Shown in pieces: positions 1 to 9,841 of a stretch of 64,000 nucleotides of DNA. Position 1 is the first letter of the stretch, and every line of letters begins with the position of its first letter. The position numbers and the translations under genes are program-made. This DNA comes from Symbiodinium natans. Lineage: Eukaryota > Sar > Dinophyceae > Suessiales > Symbiodiniaceae. The notes beneath the pieces are model-generated. The model was not told where the DNA came from. It worked only from the letters and a program-made list of their open reading frames with translations, and searched no databases. The DNA is taken from NCBI GenBank assembly GCA_905221605.1, contig CAJNDS010000313.1:347478-411477 (forward strand), read 5' to 3'.

Positions 1-254
1 TGAACCCCCCAAAACGACAAACCTAAACCCCAAACCCTGAACCCCTAAACCCGAAGAAGCTAAGCCCTAAGACCTGCAAACCTAACCTTTTGAACCCTGA
101 AAAGGCAAGCCCCTAAACCATCCCTAAACTCGCCGAAATCCCTTGATCCCTGAATAGCCCCATATGACGAACCCTCACCTTATCAACATTCAAGGTTTAG
201 GGTTGGGGGTTTATAGAGTACCGAAGGTCAATCCGCTCCACCACCGCCCGCCTC
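1..254. repeat. Degenerate CCCTAAA-like DNA
   Basis: Scattered and mutated CCCTAAA-like heptamers up to about position 160, then a short non-repetitive stretch. The bases just before 255 are followed directly by a TTTAGGG array, so the 200-254 segment could be a small exon edge, but no convincing reading frame is seen. Confidence 0.5.
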
Positions 255-364
255 GGGTTTAGGGTTTAGGGTTTAGGGTTTAGGGTTTAGGGTTTAGGGT
301 TTAGGGTTTAGGGTTTAGGGTTTAGGGTTTAGGGTTTAGGGTTTAGGGTTTAGGGTTTAGGGTT
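255..364 (+). repeat. (TTTAGGG)n interstitial array
   Basis: About 15 almost perfect TTTAGGG heptamers, the telomere unit of dinoflagellates and plants, inside the window and bounded by unique DNA on both sides, so not a chromosome end. Confidence 0.95.
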
Positions 365-896
365 CCAAGCCAATGTGTCAGCAAGCGCCCTTAGGGAGGC
401 TGCGCCTGAATAGCGCCAGGGGAGGGACGGAACGTCCCCGCAACCTTTGGGGGCAGCTGGGTGGGTCTGCAACTTTTTTGCGCCCAGCTATACAGCCTTT
501 TGGTTTGACAGGCTGTGACTTTTTGTGTCTCGGACCCTAAAAGGAGCCCTAAGCCCCCAAAAGGAGATGCTGGCACAGAGGAGGCCCAAAACCCCAAGCC
601 CCAACTGAAAGGAGATGTCTGGTGGCTAGAGTTCGAAAAGACCTGTGTTGGCAGACCTGGAGGTTCATGTTAGACGTAGGGTTGTAAGTTGTGAGCAGGG
701 CAGCTCTGACTTTAACGCGAAACCCTGAACCCTAAAACCCTAAAACCTACGTCTACGTACCCCATGGTCCTTCAAGTGGTGTCCATAAGGCAGAGAAGTT
801 ATAGGGTTCTTAAGGGAGGGGGTTCAAAGGGCGTCTGCAACCCAAGGCTCCCTAATATTCCCTACTACTCCCGAAGACCCTACCTCTCATGAAGCT
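365..896. other. Spacer between inverted telomere-like arrays
   Basis: Lies between a G-rich array on the left and a C-rich array on the right. Short open frames exist (for example minus strand 391-597) but have no recognisable domain, and I see no tRNA or repeat. Probably the loop of an intron-like inverted pair. Confidence 0.4.
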
Positions 897-1116
897 CCTA
901 AACCCTAAACCCTAAACCCTAAACCCTAAACCCTAAACCCTAAACCCTAAACCCTAAACCCTAAACCCTAAACCCTAAACCCTAAACCCTAAACCCTAAA
1001 CCCTAACACCTAAACCCTAAACCCTAAACCCTAAACCCTAAACCCTAAACCCTAAACCCTAAACCCTAAACCCTAAACCCTAAACCCTAAACCCTAAACC
1101 CTAAACCCTAAACCCT
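897..1116 (-). repeat. (CCCTAAA)n interstitial array
   Basis: About 30 near-perfect CCCTAAA heptamers with one CCCTAACA variant; opposite orientation to the array at 255-364. Confidence 0.95.
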
Positions 1117-1385
1117 TACGAACCCTATAAAGAAGTGATGCTAAGCGCACGAACAGGTACGGGTGGATCGCTGGACGGTGGATGCCAGGGGTGCCATGCT
1201 CAGTTGACACCCTAGCCAGCCCTAAACCCCAAGCCGGAAACCCTAAACCCTGAACCCTCCGCCTAAACCTAACTAACGAATCCCCAAGCCCGTAATCCCT
1301 CAAGCCCTAAACCCTAGACCCTAGACCCTAAACCCTAAACCCTGAACCCTGAAATCCTAAACACGAAACCTTAGAGGCCCTCATC

Positions 1386-1506
1386 GTTATTGAAATAGCT
1401 GTACTTACAACTGTACTTGAAACCATCTTAGGGCACTTGAGGGGCTTCTAAGTGGGTTGTAAGTACAGGTTTAATTGGTTCGTAAGTACCATGAACCTCC
1501 AAGCTG
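1386..1506. mobile_element. Family 1 MITE-like element, right half
   Basis: Contains the subterminal text TTAGGGCACTT...GGGTTGTAAGTACA and ends with the shared terminus GTACCATGAACCTCCAAG. The same terminus closes the copies at 46.81, 51.33, 54.71 and 62.35 kb. The left terminus is missing here. Remaining sequence of 1117-1540 is degenerate CCCTAAA plus spacer. Confidence 0.6.
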
Positions 1507-1540
1507 TCGTCTCCTGGACACAGCTGGGTGCACTTTCAAA

Positions 1541-1782
1541 GGGTTTAGGGTTTAGGGTTTAGGGTTTAGGGTTTAGGGTTTAGGGTTTAGGGTTTAGGGT
1601 TTAGGGTTTAGGGTGTCTTCATGGCCAAGCCAATCCCAGATACGGCTTTCCAAAGTTATTTCTGGGCTTAGGAGGTTCAGTGTACTTTTGGGATCGTTGT
1701 GTCCATCCCCTTTACGGTACTATCATTTAGGGTTTAGGGTTTAGGGTTTAGGGTTTAGGGTTTAGGGTTTAGGGTTTAGGGT
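1541..1782 (+). repeat. Two (TTTAGGG)n arrays (1541-1613 and 1728-1782)
   Basis: Two perfect heptamer blocks separated by about 110 bp of unique DNA with no recognised content. Confidence 0.9.
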
Positions 1783-1933
1783 CTAATGAGTGCACTAACT
1801 GGTCCTAGCTGTTGCAAATGTCGAAGACCACACTTTTAGGATGCTAAGTCTGCCACAGGACTGCAGCTTCGGTACTTCTCTGCCTACGACGCCTACCGGG
1901 CAAGGCGGGAGAAGCCCGGGGGTTCAGGGTTTA

Positions 1934-2020
1934 GAAGTTTAGTTTGGGGTTTGGGGTTTGGGGTTTGGGGTTTGGGGTTTGGGGTTTAGAAGTTTGGGGT
2001 TTGGGGTTTAGGGTTTAGGG
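1934..2020 (+). repeat. GGGGTTT variant array
   Basis: Runs of GGGGTTT (A replaced by G in the heptamer) interrupted by TTTAGAAGT, grading into TTTAGGG. A local homogenised variant block. Confidence 0.85.
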
Positions 2021-2353
2021 TGTGTTACGTTCTTGCTCGCTGGGCTCCGGGGCCTCACCTTGTTTTTCCCAACCGGCCCTCTGCCCGGGTCGCTCGCAAC
2101 ATCGCGTGGCGGTAAGCCCACCCCGAGCCACCTGGCATATTTACTTTTAGGGTTGAGTTCCTAAAGTCTAATTTTGTTTTTCCCAGCGGGGGCATGCAGT
2201 ACCACTGCACACGCTGTTTCAGCACCGTCCCGATTTGAGCCTTGCTGCAAAGAGATGGGGTTTGGCAGCGCTCGCTTCGCCGAAACTAAGCTGTGAAAAG
2301 GTCGTGGGGGTAGCCCTTCATCAAAATCGGGCGTGCTTCTTTGTCTCACGTAT

Positions 2354-2503
2354 TGGTTTGGGTTACCGTAGGGGTACCGCTGCCCCTCGACCGGGCCAGC
2401 GTCCCGACCGTTTGCATCCCTCGTCACGACATTCGGTTTTGCAGTAACCGGTTGGGGTTACTGCAGGGGTACCGCTGCCCCTCGACCGGGCCAGCGTCCC
2501 GAC
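2354..2503 (+). repeat. Tandem pair of a GC-rich ~53 bp segment, period 97 bp
   Basis: The segment around GGGGTACCGCTGCCCCTCGA, followed by CCGGGCCAGCGTCCCGAC, occurs at about 2354-2408 and again at 2451-2503. Overlapping open frames on both strands (2161-2532) appear to result from the GC-rich repeat. No known product recognised. Confidence 0.7.
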
Positions 2504-2996
2504 AAGCTCATTTCAATTTCAGTTTAGTGTGAAGAGGTTCAAAAATGGTCTGGGAGAATCCTAAGCTTAACCCTATACCCTACCGGCAAAACAGAGGGTG
2601 CATAAACCCTAATCCCTACACCCGAAACCCCAAACACTACACCCTGGAACCCATTCTAATTCAGTTCTCCAACTCGTGGTGCTTCTCCGGATGCCCGACA
2701 TAGCTGCAAGAGTCTGTATTGTAACAGCGACTAGGGTCTAGGGTTCAGGGTTTAGGCTTAGTAGCTGAGTGAGTACACTTTACACTTTTTGGGATACTAT
2801 AATCCCCTATAGAACTGAAACCGTACACTTTTTTGGGGCTTATGAACTCAGCAACGAAGTAGGCCTTAGGGTTTAGAGAGTATAGTTGATAAAGCCTAAG
2901 CACCTGCATGCTTGGGACAGGCTGCCAGAGTGGACGCTCATCCAGGTGGGCCTGCGTCGGGTTGCGCGCCCTAAACCCTATTTCAGGGTTTGAAGG
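2504..2996. other. Spacer with decayed telomere-like text
   Basis: Scattered CCCTAAA/TTTAGGG remnants and a segment at 2760-2860 with CACTTT...GGATACTATAATCC text. No gene seen. Confidence 0.35.
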
Positions 2997-3095
2997 TTTA
3001 GGGTTTAGGGTTTAGGGTTTAGGGTTTAGGGTTTAGGGTTTAGGGTTTAGGATTTAGGGTTTAGGGTTTAGGGTTTAGGATGTAGGGTTTAGGGC
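2997..3095 (+). repeat. (TTTAGGG)n array
   Basis: About 13 heptamers with a few GATTTAG substitutions. Confidence 0.9.
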
Positions 3096-3840
3096 CTGCC
3101 CGCAGCCCGAAGCCCTAAGTTTTTGGCGCTCGTGAATCTGCCAGTGGGCCTCCAGGACTTGAGCGTACACCTGAGTTGCTTGGCAAAGAAGCAGGAGGCC
3201 TGGGCAACGGGTTGTGGGTTCGGTTCAGGGCTTATGGGATTATCGGATGATAGGGTTATAGGATTATAGGGTTACAGGAGTATAGGGTTCTAGCGTTATT
3301 GGATTATAGCATTATAGGGTCATCGGAGAATCGGATTACAGCGTCATAAGGTTTTTGTACGGTTTAGGGGTATAGGGTTTAATTTTTAGGGTTGGGTTTT
3401 TTTGGGTGTTGCAACCCTACCCGCCCTACCCATGACTAGCCATGAGCCTTGAAGCGCCCCTCGAAGAAGAGCCGCGCAACAATACGGGACTACTTCACCC
3501 TGGTACGTGGCCAAGCCGCAAGAAACGAAAGCCCTGCCCTCGACATCACAAAGCTTCAGCCCTCGATTTGGGGGTACACGGGCTTGGGGTAGGTTTCTTG
3601 TTCAGTAAGCATTCTCCTAAACCTCAAACCATGGTCCCTAAATCCGACACCCTAGACCGAAACCCGCCCTAAAGAACCTTAATCTACAACCCTACAATCC
3701 AATCCAGAAACTGTAGAACAACTTGCCACATGGTACGAAGTTCGGAAGTCCTAACAACCCTGAACCGCCCTGTCTTTCGAGCTAGGGTGCTTTTGAAGCG
3801 TTGAGGGCTTTAGGGTTTGGGGTTCGGGGTTTAGTTTTTT
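3096..3840. other. Spacer; degenerate GGATTATAGGGTTATA repeats at 3235-3380
   Basis: Includes an irregular run of 7-9 bp units such as GGATTATAG/GGGTTATAG, resembling decayed telomere-like heptamers. A 76-codon open frame at 3442-3672 has no domain I recognise and ends in telomere-like text, so I do not call it a gene. Confidence 0.35.
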
Positions 3841-3854
3841 CTGTTTGGTTCCAG

Positions 3855-3938
3855 CCAGAGTTGTGGACCATGGAGGAATTGAGAGTGCAAGAGGGCGAGA
3901 GGCAACGGCTGAAGCAACTGGGGCTAGGGGGCTTGAGG
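3855..3938 (+). CDS. Candidate exon, product unknown
   Basis: A pyrimidine-rich tract ending in TTCCAG at 3854 is followed by 28 open codons that read PELWTMEELRVQEGERQR and onward, a charged, helix-like composition. There is no clear donor; telomere-like CCTAAACC follows directly. Flank orientation is opposite to most other islands. Low confidence. Confidence 0.25.
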
Positions 3939-3939
3939 C

Positions 3940-4170
3940 CTAAACCCTAAACCCTAAACGTTAAACCTAAACCCTGAACCCTAAACCCGAAAGCCTAAAG
4001 CCTAAAGCCTAAAGCCTAAAGCCTAAAGCCTAAAGCCTAAAGCCTAAAGCCTAAAGCCTAAAGCCTAAAGCCTAAAACCTAAAGCCTAAAGCCTAAAGCC
4101 TAAAGCCTAAACCCGAAACCCTAAACCCTAAACCCTAACCCCTAAACCATAAGCCCTAAACCCTAAACCC
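3940..4170 (-). repeat. CCCTAAA array with a homogenised CCTAAAG block
   Basis: Normal CCCTAAA at both edges; between about 3985 and 4105 some 15 consecutive units are CCTAAAG instead. This is a locally amplified variant of the telomere heptamer. Confidence 0.9.
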
Positions 4171-4684
4171 TACCGCCGTCGACCCTAACTTCCTTAAGTG
4201 AGAGCAAACACTTCTTCGGGCACGCCAACCTTTGCTGAAAAGTTCTGCAAGCAGGTTGTTTCCGGAATTAGCGGAAGCAACATCAAGAAACATGGCCTGG
4301 AATTCCTGCTGACATGTAGAAATGTTAACAAACATATACTGCACTTGACACACACTTCACTTCACTTCGCTTCACTTCGCTTCACTTCACTTCACTTCGC
4401 GGGCCTCTTGCGTCGTCAAGTCCGGCGAGTCCAACTATCTACGCGTAGAGTCTGGCAACAATCTCCGCATTGCGGGCGTTCAGCTAGTGGACTGAAGATA
4501 GTCACTATCAGCACTGCTACGTGCCTCACGGACACGGTGGCCTAAGAGTGGCTACCCCCGCGTGGGGACCACCTCGAAGGCACCCCGACACACAAACAAA
4601 CAAGCCATCAAGCAAACGAACGAACAAAAAACACAAGCGCGTTCATCCAAACCGACGCGCGAGAACTATGACGTGGTAAACCCC
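4171..4684. other. Unique island with CACTT microsatellite
   Basis: Unique sequence with a CACTT/CGCTT pentamer run at about 4353-4398 and a CAAACAAACAAG-like run near 4595. A 115-codon frame at 4198-4545 runs through the microsatellite and has no recognisable domain. No gene called. Confidence 0.3.
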
Positions 4685-4821
4685 AAACCCTAAACTAAAC
4701 CCTAAACCCTAAACCCTAAACCCTAAACCCTAAACCCTAAACCCTAAACCCTAAACCCTAAACCCTAAACCCTAAACCCTAAACCCTAAACCCTAAACCC
4801 TAAACCCTAAACCCTAAACCC
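4685..4821 (-). repeat. (CCCTAAA)n array
   Basis: About 18 perfect heptamers directly upstream of an exon-like island. Confidence 0.95.
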
Positions 4822-4837
4822 CTTGAACTCCCCTCAG

Positions 4838-4925
4838 TTGGGGCCTGGAGGAAGTTTTGGCGCCAGCGCGCTCCGCATTCGGTGCCGCGGCGATGCCAAA
4901 GGCCGGAGCCCGAAAGCTCCCGAGG
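4838..4925 (+). CDS. Candidate exon, product unknown
   Basis: Follows a CCCTAAA array and a CCTCAG acceptor, and ends at GAGG|GTTTTAGGG. One frame reads LGPGGSFGASALRIRCRG and stays open throughout (29 codons plus one base). This is the typical island arrangement of the window. If the next exon is 12859-12936, the intervening 7.9 kb intron would house the complete retroelement. Confidence 0.4.
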
Positions 4926-5265
4926 GTTTTAGGGTTTAGGGCTAGGGTTTAGGGTTTAGGGCTAGGGTTTGGGGTTTAGGGTTTAGGGTTTAGGGTTTAG
5001 GGTCTAGGGTCTAGGATTTAGGGTTATGGTTTAGGGTTTAAGTAGGGTTCAGGGTTTCTGGTTTAGGGCTAAGGGTTTGGGTTTAGGGTTAAGGGTTTAG
5101 GAGTTTAGGGTTTAGGTGATGACTGGTTTAGGGTTTACTTCGGGCGCTCTTCGCTAAACCATCATACCCGAAGCCCTACTTCAGGGGTTCAGGGTTTAGG
5201 GTGTCCCTTCAGGGTTTAGGGTTTAGGGTTTAGGGTTTAGGGTTTAGGGTTTGGGGTTTAGGGTG
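4926..5265 (+). repeat. (TTTAGGG)n arrays, partly decayed
   Basis: Good heptamers at 4926-5010 and 5215-5265; between them, mutated units such as TCTAGGG and TTTAGGCT. Confidence 0.85.
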
Positions 5266-5807
5266 ATTTTACGGGTTCTGGGCCTTTGGTTGCTGGGATT
5301 AGAGATTTGGGGTGTGAGGGTCTAAGGTCTGAAGCCCTACTTCACAAGAGAGTCCAAGCAACCTCTTTAGGCTATGGGTTTTCGGTTTAGGACAGCCCCA
5401 TACGTGGAGGCTCATGGTCACTTTGAAGTAGGGCTATATAAACATATATATATATATATCTATAATGCGGTTAGAACCTTGTGCTGGGTACTTAAGAACC
5501 CTGCGTAAAAAAAGTACTCGCAAACCTTTTCGGGCAACCCTCGTAACGTTCTCGGAGCCGTGATCTCGTAAACACCAAATACCCGCTGTTCAGCCATGGG
5601 ACCCTAGACCCTAGACCCTAGACCCCAGACCCCAGACCCTAAACCCTAAGCCCTAAACCCTAAACCCTAAACCCTAAACCCTAAACCGTGAACCCTGAAC
5701 CCTAAACCGTGAACTTTGAACTCTAATGGTCCCCTTGTGCTGCGTAGGTGGCCCACGGTGTGGAAGTCTCGGGCGAGATCCCAGCTCTCATCCTGTGCCA
5801 CGGGCCG
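5266..5807. other. Spacer upstream of the retroelement
   Basis: Holds a short (AT)n run at about 5447-5460, a segment around 5480-5515 with CTTAAGAACCC text similar to family 3 termini, and a CCCTAAA/CCCTAGA block at 5600-5715. No gene seen. Confidence 0.4.
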
Positions 5808-5842
5808 TTTTTTTTTTTTTTTTTTTTTTTTTTTAGTTTTTT
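5808..5842 (+). repeat. Poly-T tract at the left edge of the retroelement
   Basis: About 27 T, then AG, then 7 T, ending exactly where repeat A1 begins. Could be a target preference or a remnant of an antisense poly-A insertion. Confidence 0.8.
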
Positions 5843-5885
5843 TGACTTACATGTCCGACACGATGGCAAACAGCTCTCAAGGGGG
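5843..5885 (+). repeat. Split direct repeat A1
   Basis: Begins TGACTTACATGTCCGACACG, continues through GATGGCAAACAGCTCTCAA and a run of G. The same text recurs at 11912-11954 between B1 and B2. It lies 33 bp before the ATG of the gag-like ORF. Confidence 0.9.
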
Positions 5886-5917
5886 GGGGACGTAGTACAG
5901 TTGGCCATGGTCTGAAA

Positions 5918-7321
5918 ATGAAGGTGGGTGACACAGGTTACCTCAAACTGGCTGATGCCAACCTCGATCCAGAATGGCGCCAAGGTGTCATCGTCGATCG
6001 CAGCGCTGCTGGCGCACTCAAACTTGCCGTCAGAATCACAACAGAGGAACGTCAACACTGTGCGGCTTACTTCGGCTTCGAAGCCGGCAGGCGGTCGTTC
6101 ATTCTGGTAACAGGCAGTGCCCAGCAGATCGTTTCGACATGCCCCGAGCACCACCTGGCTCTCGAGATGAAAGCATCCAAGCTAGTGGAACAAGCAAGTT
6201 CGTTTTTGGCAAGTTGCCCTGCAGACACCAACGAGGAACAGATGTTTGCTACAGCTTCAGAAGACGTAGACAACCCCAACAAGCCAACCGCGACTCGCGA
6301 CCAGAGCAAGTCACGCCACCAGTCCCTGCTCGACTTCGAGGACGGGGAGGACGACCTGTCTTCGAGTGCTGCTTCAGGAGACGAAGACCCGCTGAACGTG
6401 CTGCTGAGAGCACAAAAGAAACTTCGCGATTCTTCTACAGGCAGAGGCAAAGCCAGCGTTGCTGCAACACTGGACGAGGGCAGGAAGGGCCGAAACCGGT
6501 ACCCTCTGCTTTCGAAAGGGAGCAGCCGCAAGAAAGAAGAAGACCACCAGGACTTGGACTTGCGGGTGGCTCTGCAAGCTGCGTCTACGGCAACGGGCTC
6601 GAAGCAAAGCACAGAGGACCCTTTGAAGACGCTTCTGGCGCTAAAGATGCTGGAGACGTTCAAGCCAAAGAAGAAGACTCGCAGAAGGAGCCCGTCCAGT
6701 TCAGTCACAAGTCGGAGTTCCAGCTCTGGGGCTCGAGACAGCCGCTCTACTGGAGACAAGGGTGCCGCCCAGGCTCTCAGGCAGTACCACGAGTCAAAGC
6801 GACGCATGTTCAAGCGCCCTCTGAAGCATGTGAGACGCTACCTGAAGGAGGTAGAAGAGCAGCTGGGCGGAGGGGACGACGTTCCGTATCGCCTGGTGGA
6901 CTACACTCGCAAGATCTACTGGGGCAAGCAGCGGACCCTGCAAAGGTTCCATGTCCTGCTCCACGAGATCTTGCGCCTCATGCTGATGAACCGCTTCGAG
7001 GAGGCGGCGCTTCAGACGGTACTCAGTCTGCGAGCAGTGCACCAGTGCAGCCTCGACAACGGAAGGTGGGACTTGGCTTGGTTGCTCACCCACGTGGAGG
7101 ACCCTTTTCAGAGAAGACGTTGGGGTGGCGAAACTCAAGAGGTCGAGGTCGTTGCAGCTTACGTCAAGGCGCTGGAGGACCTGGAAAAGAAGACTCGTCA
7201 GACCCGCTTCTTCGGCGACGGAACGCAGCAGGCGGAGGAAGAGGAGCAAGCCGAGGACAAGTCCAACAAGGGGAGAGCAAAAGGAGCCAAGGGCGGACCA
7301 AAGGGCCAGCCCAGCCCCTGA
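5918..7321 (+). CDS. Gag-like ORF1 of the YR retrotransposon
   Basis: 467 codons from ATG at 5918 to TGA at 7319-7321. Gag is inferred from its position as first ORF, not from a recognised domain. Residues 1-80 look globular (start MKVGDTGYLKLADANLD). Residues about 90-270 are acidic/serine-rich and then Lys/Arg-rich low-complexity sequence. A helical region around 280-430 includes FKRPLKHVRRYLKEVEEQL and a Trp-containing part (NGRWDLAWLL). The C-terminus is strongly basic with KGRAKGAKGGPKGQ, suited to nucleic-acid binding. No CCHC zinc knuckle is visible. Frame +1 relative to this ORF is also open across its whole length and runs directly into the RT frame, so a frameshifted fusion is possible. 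The start is the first ATG after A1. Confidence 0.75.
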   Translation: MKVGDTGYLKLADANLDPEWRQGVIVDRSAAGALKLAVRITTEERQHCAAYFGFEAGRRSFILVTGSAQQIVSTCPEHHLALEMKASKLVEQASSFLASCPADTNEEQMFATASEDVDNPNKPTATRDQSKSRHQSLLDFEDGEDDLSSSAASGDEDPLNVLLRAQKKLRDSSTGRGKASVAATLDEGRKGRNRYPLLSKGSSRKKEEDHQDLDLRVALQAASTATGSKQSTEDPLKTLLALKMLETFKPKKKTRRRSPSSSVTSRSSSSGARDSRSTGDKGAAQALRQYHESKRRMFKRPLKHVRRYLKEVEEQLGGGDDVPYRLVDYTRKIYWGKQRTLQRFHVLLHEILRLMLMNRFEEAALQTVLSLRAVHQCSLDNGRWDLAWLLTHVEDPFQRRRWGGETQEVEVVAAYVKALEDLEKKTRQTRFFGDGTQQAEEEEQAEDKSNKGRAKGAKGGPKGQPSP

Positions 7322-7446
7322 GAGCAAACAGTCAGCACGACCTCCTTGGGCTCATCGGCGCCTCTCCCGGAGCCTTTGGAAGGTTCTGGCGTGAGTCCCG
7401 AGCCGTGAGCTTGAGGATCAGGGCAGATTCATCCATCCCACTTGCG

Positions 7447-9648
7447 ATGGAGTGCACGAAGCTTTTTCCGTCCATACTGCCGTGGCACTGGATTGCAGGC
7501 TTGACGCAGCCTGCACGTTCAGGCCGCGCAAGGCAGCGAAGACGAGGCCGAGCACGGGCTCTCGAGTGGACCCAGCAACTGTGGTGTCTCTTCAGCTTCT
7601 TTGAGTGTGGCAGCCCGGCGTCAGCTCAAGCTGTGTCAGCCGCCATACAGCGAGGACAAGACACGCCGTTGTCAACCGTGCATCTGGCTTACGCATCTAA
7701 TTTGTTTAATGAAGTCTTAGTCTTCTGCCGCCAACCGAAGCCAGACCTAGGTTGTAGAGGCGTTGCTAGGCTTAGTGAATTACTTGCTAGAATTCGTAAA
7801 CTGCAATACGACAACTGCTCTATAGGCGATCTAGATGGCCTCGCTTCTCAAGCCAAGACGCTTGATCCCGCGCGCGTGTCGCTGCCCAGCAAGGGTGGTA
7901 TACTGAAGCCTGAGGAGATCTTGCAAGGGGAGAAGCTTGACATGTTTTTACGCATGCCCACTGACATCCCTGAATCTTTGTTGGGCACTCCGGACGTCAA
8001 AGCATGTCACAAGGTTAAGCCTAAGACGATGCCCCAACTTCTCAGAAAATTGTGCGATGCAGACATGATCGCTTTCATCCCAGCGGGGGAGGCCTTGTAT
8101 GAGAATGGCAAGCTTGTCTCAGGGGGCTTGTTCGCTGTTCCGCACAAACCGGAGTCAGATAGGTTAATTAATGACCGACGTCCTTTCAACATTAGGGAAA
8201 AAAGGTTAGTTTGGGCGCAGCTTCCAAATGGGTCGCAGCTCACACAGTTGATCATCCCTGAAGGTTTTTCCTTAAGATGTTCAGGGGACGATTTGTCTAA
8301 CTACTTTTATCTCATCCGACATCTCCCCGCGTGGGTTCCCAGAAATGCCTTCGGCCGCGAGTTTGACGGCTCGCTTCTTCCAGATATGGGGTTAGTGCCA
8401 GGGGTAAAGTACGTAGCTGCTTTTAAGGTGCTGTGCATGGGAGACTGCAATGCGGTTGACATAGCTCAAGAGGTGCACCGTCAAATCTTGGCCAACGCGC
8501 GGTGCATGAATCGTGAGAACACCTTAGAGTTCCGAAAGATCATCCCGGCTACTAACACATACGAGGGCCTGTACATTGATGACCACCTGGTGTTTCAGCT
8601 TTTGCCTTGTAGAGGTTCGGGGCTCAGAGAGGACAATTTTGACCAAGTGCTTCTGGAGAGAAGCCACAGGCAATACTCTCAACTACGCTTGCCCGTGTCT
8701 GCAAAGAAAGCTTTCACGAAACAGTATGCTTTCAAAGCCTGGGGGACGGAAGTGTGCTCACGCTCAGGAAGAGTTGGTGCTCCGCACGAACGCTTGCAGC
8801 AGATCTTGGAGTTGGTGGAGTCATTTGTCAGCTTAGATTTCGTCTCATTAAAAGCCATGCAAAAGTTGATCGGTCTCTTTGTTCATCCTTTTCTCCACAA
8901 CCGTCTGTGCATGTCTGTCTTTTCCAGGACGTACAAGTTCATGAGCAAAGTTGAGGGATCCAAGGCCTTCAGACTGCCCTGTGCCGTGAAAGAAGAGTTG
9001 CTGCAAGCGGCTCTGCTTTTGCCAGTGTGTCACGCGAACATTCGCATGCCTGTCGCAGCCCGGGTTTCCTGTACTGATGCCAGCCTAAGCGGAGGCGGGC
9101 GGGCCTGCACGCTCACGAGCCCAGCCTTTGCGCAGCTGCTTTATAGGATAGGGGTTCACAATGGTGAGTATTCGCGTTTAGATTGGAGTCTTGCCCCCGT
9201 AGTGCCCCCTTCTTCCATGGACATGTGCCCTCAAGTAATTGAGAAAGTTCTGCTGCAACATAAATGGGTCGAAACACACAGGGTTCGATACGTCAAGCCC
9301 TCGCACATCAACCTCTTGGAGATGCGAATGGTTAAGGAGGAACTAAAGGACTTGGTGCATCGTTGTCCTTGTAGTTTACGGGCTTGTAACCTGGTTGACT
9401 CGAGGGTTGTGGCTGGCGCTTGGGCTAAAGGGCGTAGTTCTTCAGTCAAGCTTAACAGACTGTTGCGCTCATGCCTTGGATGGGCCATAGCAGGGGCGAA
9501 GCGCATCACCAATGTGTGGGTGAGCACTCACTCCAACCCAGCAGACTATCCCTCTAGAGGTCGGGTCATTCCGCCGCCCGAGCCCCTTCAAGAAGCACGA
9601 GACCTCTGCCTGCCGCGTCAAAAATGCTTCAAATGCCATGGTCTTTAG
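7447..9648 (+). CDS. Reverse transcriptase / RNase H (ORF2 of the YR retrotransposon)
   Basis: Copies the element RNA into DNA and degrades the template. The first ATG after ORF1 in this frame is 7447, giving 733 aa, although the frame is open back to 5974. RT landmarks: GLFAVPHKPESDRLINDRRP (finger region), a DDLSNYFYLI segment, the first catalytic Asp in VLCMGDCNAVD (about residue 333), and the YIDD box at residues 376-379. RNase H landmarks: SCTDASLSGGG (Asp about 544), HINLLEMRMVKEEL with Glu, NLVDSRVVAGAWAKG with Asp, and a terminal STHSNPADYPSRG. The RNase H ADxxSRG end is characteristic of DIRS/Ngaro-type and related elements. The C-terminal tail ends with FKCHGL. No frameshift or stop interrupts the domain set, consistent with an active or recently active copy. 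TAG at 9646-9648. Confidence 0.9.
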   Translation: MECTKLFPSILPWHWIAGLTQPARSGRARQRRRGRARALEWTQQLWCLFSFFECGSPASAQAVSAAIQRGQDTPLSTVHLAYASNLFNEVLVFCRQPKPDLGCRGVARLSELLARIRKLQYDNCSIGDLDGLASQAKTLDPARVSLPSKGGILKPEEILQGEKLDMFLRMPTDIPESLLGTPDVKACHKVKPKTMPQLLRKLCDADMIAFIPAGEALYENGKLVSGGLFAVPHKPESDRLINDRRPFNIREKRLVWAQLPNGSQLTQLIIPEGFSLRCSGDDLSNYFYLIRHLPAWVPRNAFGREFDGSLLPDMGLVPGVKYVAAFKVLCMGDCNAVDIAQEVHRQILANARCMNRENTLEFRKIIPATNTYEGLYIDDHLVFQLLPCRGSGLREDNFDQVLLERSHRQYSQLRLPVSAKKAFTKQYAFKAWGTEVCSRSGRVGAPHERLQQILELVESFVSLDFVSLKAMQKLIGLFVHPFLHNRLCMSVFSRTYKFMSKVEGSKAFRLPCAVKEELLQAALLLPVCHANIRMPVAARVSCTDASLSGGGRACTLTSPAFAQLLYRIGVHNGEYSRLDWSLAPVVPPSSMDMCPQVIEKVLLQHKWVETHRVRYVKPSHINLLEMRMVKEELKDLVHRCPCSLRACNLVDSRVVAGAWAKGRSSSVKLNRLLRSCLGWAIAGAKRITNVWVSTHSNPADYPSRGRVIPPPEPLQEARDLCLPRQKCFKCHGL

Positions 9649-9841
9649 CTGAGTGTTGGGATCGCATCGTTCACGGCGTAGCAGATCCGCCGCCGAAGCT
9701 GTGTAGGAGGGCTTCCCCAGCTCGCTTTGCTGCGCATGTCTGACGCAGGCCCTCAACGCAGAACGTTGCTGTTCTAAGTCTTTTGGCTCGGTTCTGTAGT
9801 GGTTGGCTCTTGTAGTTGTTTACAAACTGTACAGTCCATGC

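Noticed and set aside
255-1116. TTTAGGG arrays as a true chromosome end
   Set aside because: Arrays occur across the whole window in both orientations, short and bounded by unique DNA, so they are interstitial. The window start is not a telomere.
6067-7327. Minus-strand genes (248 and 177 codons) opposite ORF1
   Set aside because: Shadows of the gag-like ORF in GC-rich DNA; no domain, and the RT and recombinase order supports the + strand.
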